A DNA stretch of 64,000 nucleotides from SIG452 sp045540295 (lineage in GTDB: Bacteria; Bacillota; Clostridia; UMGS1840), in the NCBI GenBank assembly GCA_045540295.1, contig JAZQGY010000015.1:27328-91327 (forward strand). Reading direction: 5' to 3'. Positions within the stretch are counted from its first letter, which is position 1, and the number at the start of each line of letters is the position of its first letter. Below, one piece after another: positions 50,482 to 59,468 of this stretch. The translations under genes were made by a program, and so were the position numbers. The notes under the pieces were generated by a model that did no database searches, was not told the origin of the DNA, and saw only the letters and a list, made by a program, of their open reading frames with translations.

Positions 50482-50545
50482 CCCTTGTCATTCCGAAAGG
50501 CAACGCCCTGAGGAATCTCAAGGCTCCCTTTACACAAGGGAGGCT
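50482..50545. repeat. Family E fragment plus short palindrome
   Basis: CCTTGTCATTCCGAAAGGC then GAGGAATCTC, followed by CTCCCTTTACACAAGGGAG. A further hairpin CCGGGCTCCCCCGG at 50578-50591 stands before the ribosome site of the next gene. Confidence 0.65.
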
Positions 50546-50612
50546 GTATAACTTTGTATAAAAAAAATAAATATACACCGGGCTCCCCCGGAAAAAGAAA
50601 AGGAGAAAAACT

Positions 50613-51572
50613 ATGAAAAGACTCATCGCTTTACTCGTTGGTTTAACTGTTCTGTTAAGCATGTCTCTGACTTCTTTTGCGGCTTTCACCGATGAAATTC
50701 CGCTGAACGCAGACGGCACTACTTACACCGCAGCTTTAACCGGCGATGCAGCTACCACCAATGCTGGCAAACAGACCACTATCGTTGCTTACAAAGGCGA
50801 CACCATCGATGTTGGTTCCATCCAGTACATTGACCAGGCTGCTACCACTGAGTTTACCTTCCAGTTAAAAGACGATTTAACCGAAAACGTTAAAGTTGTT
50901 ATGGGCGGCGAACTCATCGACAAACAGGAAGTTGGTACCATCTTCTTCGAAAAAGAAGCTGATACCTACACCATTAGCGGTACTGTTATCGATTCTTCTT
51001 TAGCAGAAATGGATTTTGATGCTTTATTAGAAGAACTTGATGAAGAAACCGTTAACTACTTCAAAGAAGCATGGGGCACTAAAGTTATTTTAGTTGCTGA
51101 TGATGAAGAACATGCTGACTTAGCAAGCTATCTGTTAGCTTACTTAGGAGATGAAGAAGCTGTAAAACCCGAAGGTATTGCAGTTGCGAATGTTGACGTT
51201 GCAACCGGTGCATATGCATTCGAAGATGTTGCTCCCGGCAACTACGCATTAATCGTTGAACGTGCTGGTGCATTACCGCTGTTCACCTATGTTACCGTTG
51301 AAGATGCTAATGTTACTGTTGATTCCAAGGAATTAATTTTAGGTGATATTCTCGCTGATATTAGTATTGATGGTCCCGATATCGACGTTATTATTGCAGC
51401 ATTTAACAAAGGTTATTTTGAAGAAGATGCTGAATATAACACTGCATACGATATCGCTCCCGACTGGGTTCTGGACGGTGGTGACATCGACGTTATGATT
51501 GCTAACTTCGGTTTAGGTATTGCTGACTACGCAGAAACAGCAATTGACGATGTTTTAGCTCTGTTTGAATAA
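50613..51572 (+). CDS. Secreted protein with C-terminal dockerin-like repeats
   Basis: 319 residues. Signal peptide MKRLIALLVGLTVLLSMSLTSFAA; a beta-rich, strongly acidic middle; and a C-terminus (about 245-305) with two dockerin-like calcium segments, ADISIDGPDIDVIIAAFN and PDWVLDGGDIDVMIANFG. Dockerins bind cohesins, and cohesin-like domains occur in the genes on both sides. No catalytic domain recognised, so this is not a typical cellulosomal enzyme. AAAAGGAG lies before the ATG. Confidence 0.8.
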   Translation: MKRLIALLVGLTVLLSMSLTSFAAFTDEIPLNADGTTYTAALTGDAATTNAGKQTTIVAYKGDTIDVGSIQYIDQAATTEFTFQLKDDLTENVKVVMGGELIDKQEVGTIFFEKEADTYTISGTVIDSSLAEMDFDALLEELDEETVNYFKEAWGTKVILVADDEEHADLASYLLAYLGDEEAVKPEGIAVANVDVATGAYAFEDVAPGNYALIVERAGALPLFTYVTVEDANVTVDSKELILGDILADISIDGPDIDVIIAAFNKGYFEEDAEYNTAYDIAPDWVLDGGDIDVMIANFGLGIADYAETAIDDVLALFE

Positions 51573-51603
51573 TTTATAAAATTTAATTAAGGAGATTATA
51601 ACA

Positions 51604-52491
51604 ATGAAAAAGATTGTTGCATTACTCATGGCTCTGTCCATGGTATTGTCTTTAGCAATTTGTGTTAACGCTGCTGATGTTGCTAAAGGTGTTAACACCA
51701 CTTTTGTTGAAGACGAAAACGGTTTAATTACTGCAACCGTAAAAGTTAAAGATGTTGCTGATTTTTCTGGTATGAAAATTGGTATTGACTTTGATGAATC
51801 CAAAGTTGCTCTGTTACTGAACGACAAAGCTACTGCTGCTACTACTTCTTCTAAATATGATGATGTTGTAGAAACTGGTTTAAGTGCTGGTTTTGATGCT
51901 TTTGGTGGTGGTCATGCTGTAACCATTAAAGCTTCCTACTTAATCGTTAACGTTGCTGCTTCTTCCGCTGATCAGTGGTATGACTGTGCTGACGATGTTC
52001 AGTTCAAACTGTACTTCCAGAAAAATGAAGGCGCTACTATCGACGATACTACTTTCGTTAACTACTACAAAACTACCGCTACAACCTATTATAAAACAGG
52101 AACCACTCAGGTTAAATCTAATGTAGCTGGCAACTTCGGTTACACTGTAATTCCTTACGAAGCTCCTGTTGTTGAAGAAGACAAATTCATCAATGATGAA
52201 GGCGCTAACGGCGGCGTAGGCACCATCACCTTCTACGGAAGAGTTGGCGCTAACTGGTTAGATCAGGATTACGGCGTAATCGTTGACGGCAAAGACTTCT
52301 TCGGCGCTAAAGACGGTGACACCGTTTCTGACGGCGCTGAAGGCACCAAAATCTTTGACTTTGATGCTTGGGATGGTAACTTCGAAATCATTCTGACCAA
52401 CATTACCGAAAAAGGTACTGCTGGTACTAAAACCTATCAGTTCTTCGTTGGCGAAAACCTGACCGAAGCAGCTACCGTTGTAGTTGAATAA
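51604..52491 (+). CDS. Secreted cohesin-like protein
   Basis: 295 residues. Signal peptide MKKIVALLMALSMVLSLAICVNA; a cohesin-like domain at about 25-170 (ITATVKVKDVADFSGMKIGIDFDESKV is the usual first strand pair); then a second beta domain (about 200-295). Codons favour GCT, GTT and ACT more than most of the window, which may reflect high expression. TAAGGAG precedes the ATG. Partner of the dockerin-like protein upstream by inference. Confidence 0.75.
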   Translation: MKKIVALLMALSMVLSLAICVNAADVAKGVNTTFVEDENGLITATVKVKDVADFSGMKIGIDFDESKVALLLNDKATAATTSSKYDDVVETGLSAGFDAFGGGHAVTIKASYLIVNVAASSADQWYDCADDVQFKLYFQKNEGATIDDTTFVNYYKTTATTYYKTGTTQVKSNVAGNFGYTVIPYEAPVVEEDKFINDEGANGGVGTITFYGRVGANWLDQDYGVIVDGKDFFGAKDGDTVSDGAEGTKIFDFDAWDGNFEIILTNITEKGTAGTKTYQFFVGENLTEAATVVVE

Positions 52492-52513
52492 TTTTAAAGG
52501 AGGATATATAGAG

Positions 52514-52678
52514 ATGAAAAATTATGTTTGCCCTTCTGTTGAAATTATTTCCTTACAGGCTAATGAAGCAATCGCTTATGATAATCCGTTAGAAACCGCT
52601 GTTGTAACTACTTCCGGTGGTAAAATCACCACTACTTACAACATGGCTCTGTTAGCTGACGGTTCTCAGCTCAAATAG
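52514..52678 (+). CDS. 54-residue peptide of unknown function
   Basis: MKNYVCPSVEIISLQANEAI resembles the start of small Clostridial proteins of the type MK-Y-x-P-x-E-I-I-x-L, of unknown role. The rest is Thr/Ala-rich and there is no signal peptide. A very strong AAAGGAGG lies 10 bases before the ATG, and it ends with its own terminator, so expression is likely. A TTG at 52484 is in frame but would precede that site. It could be a leader-type peptide substrate for the PqqD/S24/ABC genes 5 kb upstream (weak inference). Confidence 0.65.
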   Translation: MKNYVCPSVEIISLQANEAIAYDNPLETAVVTTSGGKITTTYNMALLADGSQLK

Positions 52679-52705
52679 TCTGTTAGTTTAAATTTGATAA
52701 CAGAA

Positions 52706-52743
52706 TAAAAAAAGAGGAAATCCTTAGGGGTTTCCTTTTTTTT
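52706..52743 (+). terminator. Terminator after the 54-residue peptide gene
   Basis: AAAAAGAGGAAATCC / GGGTTTCCTTTTTTTT. Confidence 0.88.
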
Positions 52744-52748
52744 GCCTT

Positions 52749-52913
52749 TTTCGGCTTGCAAAACGGCGCAGATCGCAGAATATTTTCTGCTATGAAAAAA
52801 CTTCACCATTCGGCGTACCTTTGTACGCCTTCAGGCTTACGGTCGAAACGAATAAATCCGTTCCGACTTCAGTTTTTCATTCTGCATCCGTTTTTCCTCA
52901 CCTTGGGGAGTGT
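52749..52913 (+). repeat. Family A element, copy 12
   Basis: About 70 bases after the small gene's stop, past its terminator, sense. TATGAAAAAACT pairs with CAGTTTTTCATT; a small extra hairpin CAGAATATTTTCTG lies in the 5' strand; variable arm ACGGTCGAAACG... with CGTTCCGACT. Confidence 0.8.
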
Positions 52914-52935
52914 TGTAAACCTCACCGCTTAGAAA

Positions 52936-53071
52936 ATGCCTTCTCCTTGAGGAGAAGGGGGACCGCTTGCGGTGGATGAGGTGTCAGAAAACCTTCGTGC
53001 TTAGATAACGGTTGTATTCGCGGCCTACACCTCACCACTGCCTATGGCGGAGCCTCCCCTCAAGGGGAAGC
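52936..53071 (+). repeat. Family B element, gene-less copy with altered right end
   Basis: Standard left end; right end ACACCTCACCACTGCCTATGG with GGAGCCTCCCCTCAAGGGGAAG, so the inner hairpin has changed to CTGCCTATGGCGGA. Confidence 0.75.
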
Positions 53072-53103
53072 CTTTCATTCCCCTCCCTTTTGCCTCGCTT
53101 CGT

Positions 53104-53241
53104 TGCCATTCCGAAAGGCAACGCCTTGAGGAATCTCACTGTAGGGTATTCCAAAACGTAGTACAGGAGATTCTTCGTCGCAAGGCTCTTCAGAATGACA
53201 AGTGGCGAGATTCTTCACTTCGTTCAGAATGACAGGGGGAG
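53104..53241. repeat. Family E repeat
   Basis: TTGCCATTCCGAAAGGCAAC then GAGGAATCTC; inverted ends GAGATTCTTCGTCG and TTCAGAATGACA occur twice, suggesting two overlapping copies. Confidence 0.75.
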
Positions 53242-53282
53242 AATCCTACTTCCATCTTTTCCTAAAAAATACCTTCAAAGCC

Positions 53283-53311
53283 TTGCAATTATTTTCCAAA
53301 AGTACTATAAT
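53283..53311 (+). promoter_or_regulatory. Promoter for murD
   Basis: TTGCAA, 17 bases, TATAAT. Confidence 0.75.
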
Positions 53312-53405
53312 ATAAAATAAGGATTTTCTTTGAAAACTATCCGTATTTTTTCCGCGCAAAATGGCAGCACATTTCAAAGAAAACAAAAAGAAAGGGCGAA
53401 GACAA

Positions 53406-54752
53406 ATGCAATTTCAAAGTTTAGCAGATATGAAAGAAAAGTTACGGGGGAAAACGGTGACCGTATTAGGTGTTGGGGTAAGCAATTTGCCGTTAGTCTC
53501 TTTCTTATTGGAAAACGGTATCAAAAATATAACCCTTCGTGATAAAAAACCGTCACCCGAAGCCATCGCTCTTGCCGAAGAAAAAGGCTTAACTATGATT
53601 GCTGGAGATAGCTATCTTGCCCACCTGACAGAAGATGTGATTTTCCGTTCGCCGGGTATCATGCCTACTCTTTCGGAAATCAAGACTGCAACTGACGGGG
53701 GAGCCATACTGACTTCTGAAATGGAGCTGTTTTTTGACCTTTGCCCGGCAAAAATTATCGGAATAACCGGTAGTGACGGAAAAACCACCACCACTACCTT
53801 AATTTATGAAATCTTAAAACAGGCAGGTTACACCTGTCACTTAGGCGGTAACATCGGAAATCCCCTGTTGCCCCAGCTTTCCACCATCCAAAAAGACCAC
53901 ATTGTGATTGTGGAATTGTCTTCCTTCCAGCTTATGACCATGAAAAAAAGTGCCCACATTGCTGTGGTGACCAATTTAGCACCCAACCATTTGGATAAAC
54001 ACACCGATATGGACGAGTACGTTGAGGCTAAGAAAAACATTTTCGCACATGGCAGTAAAATCACCGTGTTTAATTTAGAAAACGATATTACCAAAGACTT
54101 TATCGACGAAACCTCTCTTGCCTTCAGCTTGAAACAACCTGTGAAAAACGGGGCATACTTACAGGGAGATTCCATTTATTTTAATGGCATCGAAGTGATG
54201 AAAAAATCGGATATTATCCTCCCCGGGATTCACAATGTGGATAACTATCTGGCGGCAATTTGCGCAGTCAGCTCTCTGTGTGATTTGGCTTATGTAAAAA
54301 AAGTGGCAAAAGAATTTGGCGGTGTGGAACACCGTATCGAATTCGTACGAGAGCTAAATGGCATCCGTTTTTACAACGATTCCATTGCATCCAGCCCTTC
54401 TCGTGCCATTGCGGGCCTTCACTCTTTTGACCAAAAAATCATTGTGATTGCCGGCGGCAGTGACAAAAATATCCCCTTCGATTCGTATGCTAAGGAAGTT
54501 TGCAACCGTGTGAAACACTTAGTTGTGATGGGGCACACCAAAGATAAAATCAAGTCCGCCGTTCTGGAAGTAAATCCCGATTTTCCCATTTCGGTGGCAG
54601 AAAACTTAGAAGATGCTGTGAAAAAAGCATACGAAAAAGCCACCTCCGGTGATGTGGTGATGCTATCCCCCGCCTGTGCAAGTTTTGACTTTTTCAAAAA
54701 CTTTATGGAACGGGGACGGTTGTTTAAAGATTTTGTCAATTCTTTAAACTAA
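53406..54752 (+). CDS. murD: UDP-N-acetylmuramoyl-L-alanine--D-glutamate ligase
   Basis: Cytosolic Mur ligase adding D-Glu to UDP-MurNAc-L-Ala. The 448-residue product has the N-domain VTVLGVGVSNLPLVSFL, the ATP loop IGITGSDGKTTTTTLI, SSFQLMTMKKSAHIAVVTNLAPNHLDKH, EHRIEFVRELNGIRFYNDSIASSP (Mur-family His/Asn) and a C-terminal LSPACASFDFFKNF. The ATG at 53406 is used; longer frames cover the leader. It stands alone rather than in a dcw cluster. Confidence 0.96.
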   Translation: MQFQSLADMKEKLRGKTVTVLGVGVSNLPLVSFLLENGIKNITLRDKKPSPEAIALAEEKGLTMIAGDSYLAHLTEDVIFRSPGIMPTLSEIKTATDGGAILTSEMELFFDLCPAKIIGITGSDGKTTTTTLIYEILKQAGYTCHLGGNIGNPLLPQLSTIQKDHIVIVELSSFQLMTMKKSAHIAVVTNLAPNHLDKHTDMDEYVEAKKNIFAHGSKITVFNLENDITKDFIDETSLAFSLKQPVKNGAYLQGDSIYFNGIEVMKKSDIILPGIHNVDNYLAAICAVSSLCDLAYVKKVAKEFGGVEHRIEFVRELNGIRFYNDSIASSPSRAIAGLHSFDQKIIVIAGGSDKNIPFDSYAKEVCNRVKHLVVMGHTKDKIKSAVLEVNPDFPISVAENLEDAVKKAYEKATSGDVVMLSPACASFDFFKNFMERGRLFKDFVNSLN

Positions 54753-54876
54753 CGGCTTGAAAAACGACGCACAATGGGTTAAGTTCACCACTCGGCGTAC
54801 AGCTCGTACGCCGTCGGGTTGCCCCCTTTGGGGTTCAGTTTCCCTATTATACATCCATTTTTCTGCACCTTAGGGA
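54753..54876 (+). repeat. Family A element, copy 13
   Basis: Begins immediately after the murD stop, sense. CGGCGTACAGCTCGTACGCC hairpin, variable arm TTGCCCCCTTTGGGG, AATGGG with CCCTATT (one bulge), outer CTTGAAAAA with TTTTTCTGC. Confidence 0.85.
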
Positions 54877-54883
54877 TTGCTAT

Positions 54884-55008
54884 ACTAAAATAATACAGCA
54901 AATTGGTCACTCGGCGTGAGAACAGCCAATGGCTGCGCCTTCGGATCACCCAAAGCTAAAGCTTTGGCTCAGGTTGTCCGTTCCGAGTCATTTTCTCATC
55001 GTCTTGGT
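54884..55008 (+). repeat. Family A element, copy 14 (degenerate)
   Basis: Tandem to copy 13. CGGCGTGAGAACAGCCAATGG and a strong variable arm CCAAAGCTAAAGCTTTGG; the outer stem is largely lost. Confidence 0.6.
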
Positions 55009-55016
55009 TTTATAAC

Positions 55017-55155
55017 AAAGCCTTCCCCTTGAGGGGAAGGGGGACCGCTTGCGGTGGATGAGGTGCTTTTGTTTCAAGCATATCTTTGATTAGAAAAAGG
55101 ATATTTGGACACCTCATCAGTCACTTTGTGACAGCTTCCCCTTGAGGGGAAGCCA
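55017..55155 (+). repeat. Family B element, gene-less copy
   Basis: CTTCCCCTTGAGGGGAAG, ACCGCTTGCGGT, GGATGAGGTG; core about 40 bases; ACACCTCATC, GTCACTTTGTGAC (loop change), CTTCCCCTTGAGGGGAAG. Confidence 0.85.
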
Positions 55156-55213
55156 TTTGATGCACTCGTAGAGTGCTACCTTCTTTATTCTTTCATCCGA
55201 AAGGAAGTCTACT

Positions 55214-56200
55214 TTGAAACAACTTGAAAAATTATCCAAAATCCCTGCCGTTTCCGGTTTTGAAAAAATGGGAAAGGAAGCCCTTTTTGAAATCTTTGAA
55301 AAGTTCGGCTTAACTGCTCAAACTGATGTATACGGCAACGTATTTGCCGAAAAAAAATCGGCGTTTTCACCTTTTCATATTCTGATTGATGCCCACATTG
55401 ACGAAATCGGACTGATTGTGTCCGAGGTGCTTCCCGGCGGGTTTCTTCGCTTTGATACCGTCGGCGGAATTGATCGGAAAAATCTTTTATGCCAAGAGGT
55501 AACAATCCTTACCGAAGAACCTATCTACGGCGTTATCGGTGCTGTTCCTCCCCATCTTGCCAAAAAAGGAGAGGAACAAAAGGAAGCCGATTTGTTAATT
55601 GATACCGGATTCAAAAATGTCAAAGAGAAAATTCCCGTTGGCACTCCTATTAAGTTAAAAGCACAGTACCAAAAACTGAAAAATTCTCAATGCTCCGGCG
55701 GTTGTTTAGACGACCGTGCCGGTCTTTTGGCAGCGCTTTTGGCTTCTGAAAAGTGGGACAAGGATGTGAGCATCACGGTGTTAGGCAGCATTGGAGAAGA
55801 GCGGGGACTTCAGGGAATCGAACTCTTCCTTCGGGAACGCACCTTTGACCTTGCCATTATTTTAGATGTGACACACGGCTATTTTGATGGGTTGAATCCC
55901 TGCCGTTCTTATCCCGTCGGGGAAGGGTTCACCCTATGCTACGGCGGTATTTTAGACAACAAACTGACTGCAAAAATGGAGCAGTACCTTGTGAAAAAAA
56001 ACATTCCTTACCATACGGAGTTGGAACCATCTCATCCTGGTACCAACGCTTATCGGGCGGTGTTGCATCGAATTCCGGCGGTAATGCTGTCTATTCCGCT
56101 AAAATATATGCACACCACTGTGGAAACCCTGTCGGAAAAAGATGTTCGTTCCCTTGCTAATTTCTTATCAGGCTACGACTGGGAAAAAGCATTACGCTAA
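55214..56200 (+). CDS. M42 family metallopeptidase, paralogue 1
   Basis: 328-residue di-zinc aminopeptidase of the PepA/FrvX (M42) family, typically a dodecameric tetrahedral particle trimming peptides. Motifs: DAHIDEIGLIV (first metal site), LDDRAGLLAALL (bridging Asp), IGEERGLQG (catalytic Glu pair) and a C-terminal KYMHTTVETLSEKD (His). The start is TTG at 55214 behind GAAAGGA. Followed after 12 bases by a second M42 gene. Confidence 0.9.
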   Translation: MKQLEKLSKIPAVSGFEKMGKEALFEIFEKFGLTAQTDVYGNVFAEKKSAFSPFHILIDAHIDEIGLIVSEVLPGGFLRFDTVGGIDRKNLLCQEVTILTEEPIYGVIGAVPPHLAKKGEEQKEADLLIDTGFKNVKEKIPVGTPIKLKAQYQKLKNSQCSGGCLDDRAGLLAALLASEKWDKDVSITVLGSIGEERGLQGIELFLRERTFDLAIILDVTHGYFDGLNPCRSYPVGEGFTLCYGGILDNKLTAKMEQYLVKKNIPYHTELEPSHPGTNAYRAVLHRIPAVMLSIPLKYMHTTVETLSEKDVRSLANFLSGYDWEKALR

Positions 56201-56212
56201 GGAGGGGACAAC

Positions 56213-57220
56213 ATGAATTTAGAAGAACGTATTCACTTGCTGGAAACTCTGACAAATCAAAACGCCACCTCCGGTTACGAAGACGAAGTGGCAGACTTTT
56301 TGAAAAATACATTATCAGCCAACGGGATTCCGTATTATCAGGATTCTTTGGGGAATATCATTGTGCAGATGGGGGAAAAACCGGAGCGGATTGCTCTGTT
56401 TGCCCATATGGACGAGGTGGGATTTGGTGTCCGTGGCATCCGTGAGGACGGAATGCTCAAATTTGCTCCCATCGGCGGGGTGACAGATAACATTCTGTTT
56501 TCCACTCCCGTGGTGGTAGGAAAAAACAGAATTCCCGGCGTTGTTGGGAATATTCCTAAGCATCTGCAGGAAAAAACCACCGACAAAGAAACCAAAATCC
56601 CCGATATGATGATTGATATTGGTGCAACCTCCAAAAAGGATGCCGAAAAATCCGTAAAAATCGGGGACCCGATATACTGGCTCAGTGACTTTGTCCGTTT
56701 TGGAGACGGTCTCATTAAGGCAAAAGCCTTGGATGACCGTGCCGGCGTTGCCGTGATTCTTTCATTATTGCTTACCAAAAAATACTCCTTCACAGCAGTG
56801 TTTACCACTCGTGAAGAAATCGGTATTATGGGGGCAAGAATGGTGATGCCCGTGCTTGCGCCGAAAAAAGCGGTGGTGTTGGAAGTGACCACCTGCGCCG
56901 ACTTGCCCGGTAGTGATGAACCCACCACCAAAATGGGAGAAGGCGTTGCTTTGTCTGTGTTAGATGGTGCTTCTGTTTCCAATCAAGAATACAATGAAAG
57001 AATCATTGCCTTAGCAACAGAGAAAAACATCCCTTATCAAAAGAAACTCACCACCCGTGGCGGAAACGATGCCGGTGCCGTGTCTTATGTGTCCGGCGGT
57101 GTGCCAACGGCGGTTCTGTCTTTGCCGGGACGATATATTCACTCGCCTGTCAGCGTGGTTTCGGAGACAGATTTTGATGCCATGTACCGTTTGGCGGAAC
57201 TTCTGATTAAGAAGGCATAG
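56213..57220 (+). CDS. M42 family metallopeptidase, paralogue 2
   Basis: 335 residues. FAHMDEVGFGV, LDDRAGVAVIL, FTTREEIGIMGA, VLEVTTCADLPG and RYIHSPVSVVSETD line up with the M42 metal ligands and catalytic Glu, so both copies look active. AAGGAGGG precedes the ATG. Likely a heteromeric or differently specific partner of the upstream paralogue (inference). Confidence 0.9.
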   Translation: MNLEERIHLLETLTNQNATSGYEDEVADFLKNTLSANGIPYYQDSLGNIIVQMGEKPERIALFAHMDEVGFGVRGIREDGMLKFAPIGGVTDNILFSTPVVVGKNRIPGVVGNIPKHLQEKTTDKETKIPDMMIDIGATSKKDAEKSVKIGDPIYWLSDFVRFGDGLIKAKALDDRAGVAVILSLLLTKKYSFTAVFTTREEIGIMGARMVMPVLAPKKAVVLEVTTCADLPGSDEPTTKMGEGVALSVLDGASVSNQEYNERIIALATEKNIPYQKKLTTRGGNDAGAVSYVSGGVPTAVLSLPGRYIHSPVSVVSETDFDAMYRLAELLIKKA

Positions 57221-57257
57221 ATTATCTGCCGAAGTTTCTATAATCTTGATTTAGCCC

Positions 57258-57286
57258 TTGATTTTTTCGTCATTTTGTGATATAGT
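57258..57286 (+). promoter_or_regulatory. Promoter for metA
   Basis: TTGATT, 17 bases, TATAGT. Confidence 0.65.
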
Positions 57287-57311
57287 ATAGACAGGGAAAA
57301 GAGGTGTCAAA

Positions 57312-58247
57312 ATGCCAATTAAAATACCAAACGAATTGCCTGCCAGAAAAACACTGGAGGACGAAAATATTTTCGTGATGTCGGAAAAACGTGCCTGCAG
57401 CCAGCATATCCGACCTTTAAAAATTGCCATTTTGAATTTGATGCCCACCAAAATTGTCACCGAGACGCAACTTCTGAGGTTATTGGGGAACTCTCCCCTG
57501 CAGGTGGAAATCACGTTGGTGATGACGGATTCTCACGAATCCAAAAATACCTCCCAGGAACATCTTTCCACCTTCTACAAACGGTTTTCCGAAATTAAAA
57601 ATGAGCATTTTGACGGTATGATTATTACCGGTGCTCCCGTGGAAAAGCTGGAGTTTGAAGAAGTGGACTACTGGGAAGAGTTAAAAGAAATTATGGACTG
57701 GTCTACCAAGCATGTCTGGTCAACGCTTCACATTTGCTGGGGTGCTCAGGCAGGGCTTTATCATCATTTTGGTGTTCCGAAATATGATTTGCCCCAAAAA
57801 ATGTTTGGAATCTTTCAGCATCAGCTGTTAAAAAAACATAAAAAACTGTTCTTCGGCTTTGAGGATACCTTTTATGCACCCCACTCTCGTCACACAGAAG
57901 TGAGAGAGGAAGATATTAAAAAAGTGCCCGAGCTTACCTTGGTTGCCACCTCCAAAGAGGCAGGGGTTTATGCTGTGACCACCAAAAAATACCGTCAGAT
58001 TTTCATTATGGGTCACTCAGAATACGATAACGAAACCCTGGACTTGGAATATCGCCGTGATGTGGACCGTGGGTTACCCATCCATGTTCCCGCAAACTAC
58101 TATCCCGACGATAACCCCAACAAAAAGCCGGTCAATAAATGGAGAAGCCATGCAACCCTGTTATTCTCCAACTGGCTAAACTACTGTGTATATCAGATTA
58201 CACCTTACGATATTGATAAGGTGACTCCCTATAAAACCCATTCTTAA
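57312..58247 (+). CDS. metA: Homoserine O-acyltransferase MetA
   Basis: Activates homoserine for methionine synthesis; MetA proteins of Clostridia and Bacilli mostly use acetyl-CoA. The 311-residue product starts MPIKIPNELPARKTLEDENIF. It has the nucleophile in LHICWGAQAGLYHHFG, the succinyl/acetyl-specificity region FGFEDTFYAPHSRHTE, and the His-Glu pair in MGHSEYDNETLDLEY. AGAGGTG lies before the ATG. No SAM riboswitch or T-box seen in the short leader. Confidence 0.95.
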   Translation: MPIKIPNELPARKTLEDENIFVMSEKRACSQHIRPLKIAILNLMPTKIVTETQLLRLLGNSPLQVEITLVMTDSHESKNTSQEHLSTFYKRFSEIKNEHFDGMIITGAPVEKLEFEEVDYWEELKEIMDWSTKHVWSTLHICWGAQAGLYHHFGVPKYDLPQKMFGIFQHQLLKKHKKLFFGFEDTFYAPHSRHTEVREEDIKKVPELTLVATSKEAGVYAVTTKKYRQIFIMGHSEYDNETLDLEYRRDVDRGLPIHVPANYYPDDNPNKKPVNKWRSHATLLFSNWLNYCVYQITPYDIDKVTPYKTHS

Positions 58248-58295
58248 GATTTATTTTAAAAGACTATAAAATTTATTGAAAGGAAGCAACTCATT

Positions 58296-59468
58296 ATGGA
58301 TTACGCACAGGAAGCTCTCAAATTACATAAGGAATTAAAAGGAAAAATCGAAGTAACTCCCCTTTGTCCTTTAGAAACCAAAGATGATTTATCCATCGCA
58401 TACACCCCCGGTGTGGCACAGCCTTGCTTGGAAATCAACAAGGATGTGGCAAATGCGTATGAATATACCAGAAAAGGCAATTTAGTTGCTGTTGTAACCG
58501 ACGGTACTGCTGTGTTAGGCTTAGGTGACATCGGTCCCGAAGCAGGCATGCCCGTTATGGAAGGTAAAGCCGTTCTGTTTAAACATTTCGGTGGTGTAGA
58601 TGCAGTTCCGATTTGTTTGGCAACCAAAGATGTGGACAAAATCGTGGAAACCGTGAAAATGATTGCCCCCACCTTCGGCGGTATTAACTTAGAAGACATT
58701 TCCGGTCCCCGTTGTTTTGAAATTGAAAGAAGACTGAAAAAAGAATTGGACATCCCCGTATTCCACGATGACCAGCACGGGACTGCAGTTGTTTGCTTAG
58801 CGGCTGTGTTAAACGCAGTTAAACTGGTAAACAAAAAACTGGAAGACTTAGTAGTAGTTATCAACGGCGCAGGTGCTGCAGGTGTTGCTATCGGCAAACT
58901 GCTGTTGTCCTCCGGTGTAAAAGACGTGATTATGTGTAACTCCAAAGGGGTTATTTACGAAGGGAAAGAAGGTTTAAACTCCGAAATCGTGGAAGTTGCA
59001 AAAATCACCAACAAAGAAAAGAAACAGGGCACTTTAGCAGATGTTGCCAAAGGTGCTGACGTATTGGTTGGCGTTTCCGTTGCAGGTGCTTTCACCGCAG
59101 AAATGATTCAGTCTATGAACCGTGACCCCATTATTCTGGCAATGGCAAACCCCACTCCTGAAATCTTCCCCGAAGATGCTATTAAAGCAGGTGCCGCAGT
59201 CATGGGTACCGGTAGATCTGACTTTGCAAATCAGATTAATAATGTTTTAGCATTCCCCGGCATCTTCCGTGGCGCATTGGATGTAAGAGCATCCGACATC
59301 AACGACGATATGAAGATTGCAGCTTCCAAAGCAATTGCATCTTTAGTATCCGATGAAGAATTAAAACCGGAATACATTATTCCTGCTCCCTTTGATCCCA
59401 GAGTGGCAGAAACTGTGGCAAAGGCAGTGGCAGAAGCTGCACGAGCTACCGGAGTTGCAAGAATATAG
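58296..59468 (+). CDS. NAD(P)-dependent malic enzyme
   Basis: Oxidative decarboxylation of malate to pyruvate. The 390-residue product is the short bacterial form: SIAYTPGVAQPCLEI with the catalytic Tyr, KGNLVAVVTDGTAVLGLGD, PVFHDDQHGTAVV (metal-binding Glu/Asp region), the nucleotide loop INGAGAAGVAIGKLL, and ILAMANPTPE. AAAGGA lies about 11 bases before the ATG. No fused phosphotransacetylase domain. Confidence 0.95.
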   Translation: MDYAQEALKLHKELKGKIEVTPLCPLETKDDLSIAYTPGVAQPCLEINKDVANAYEYTRKGNLVAVVTDGTAVLGLGDIGPEAGMPVMEGKAVLFKHFGGVDAVPICLATKDVDKIVETVKMIAPTFGGINLEDISGPRCFEIERRLKKELDIPVFHDDQHGTAVVCLAAVLNAVKLVNKKLEDLVVVINGAGAAGVAIGKLLLSSGVKDVIMCNSKGVIYEGKEGLNSEIVEVAKITNKEKKQGTLADVAKGADVLVGVSVAGAFTAEMIQSMNRDPIILAMANPTPEIFPEDAIKAGAAVMGTGRSDFANQINNVLAFPGIFRGALDVRASDINDDMKIAASKAIASLVSDEELKPEYIIPAPFDPRVAETVAKAVAEAARATGVARI

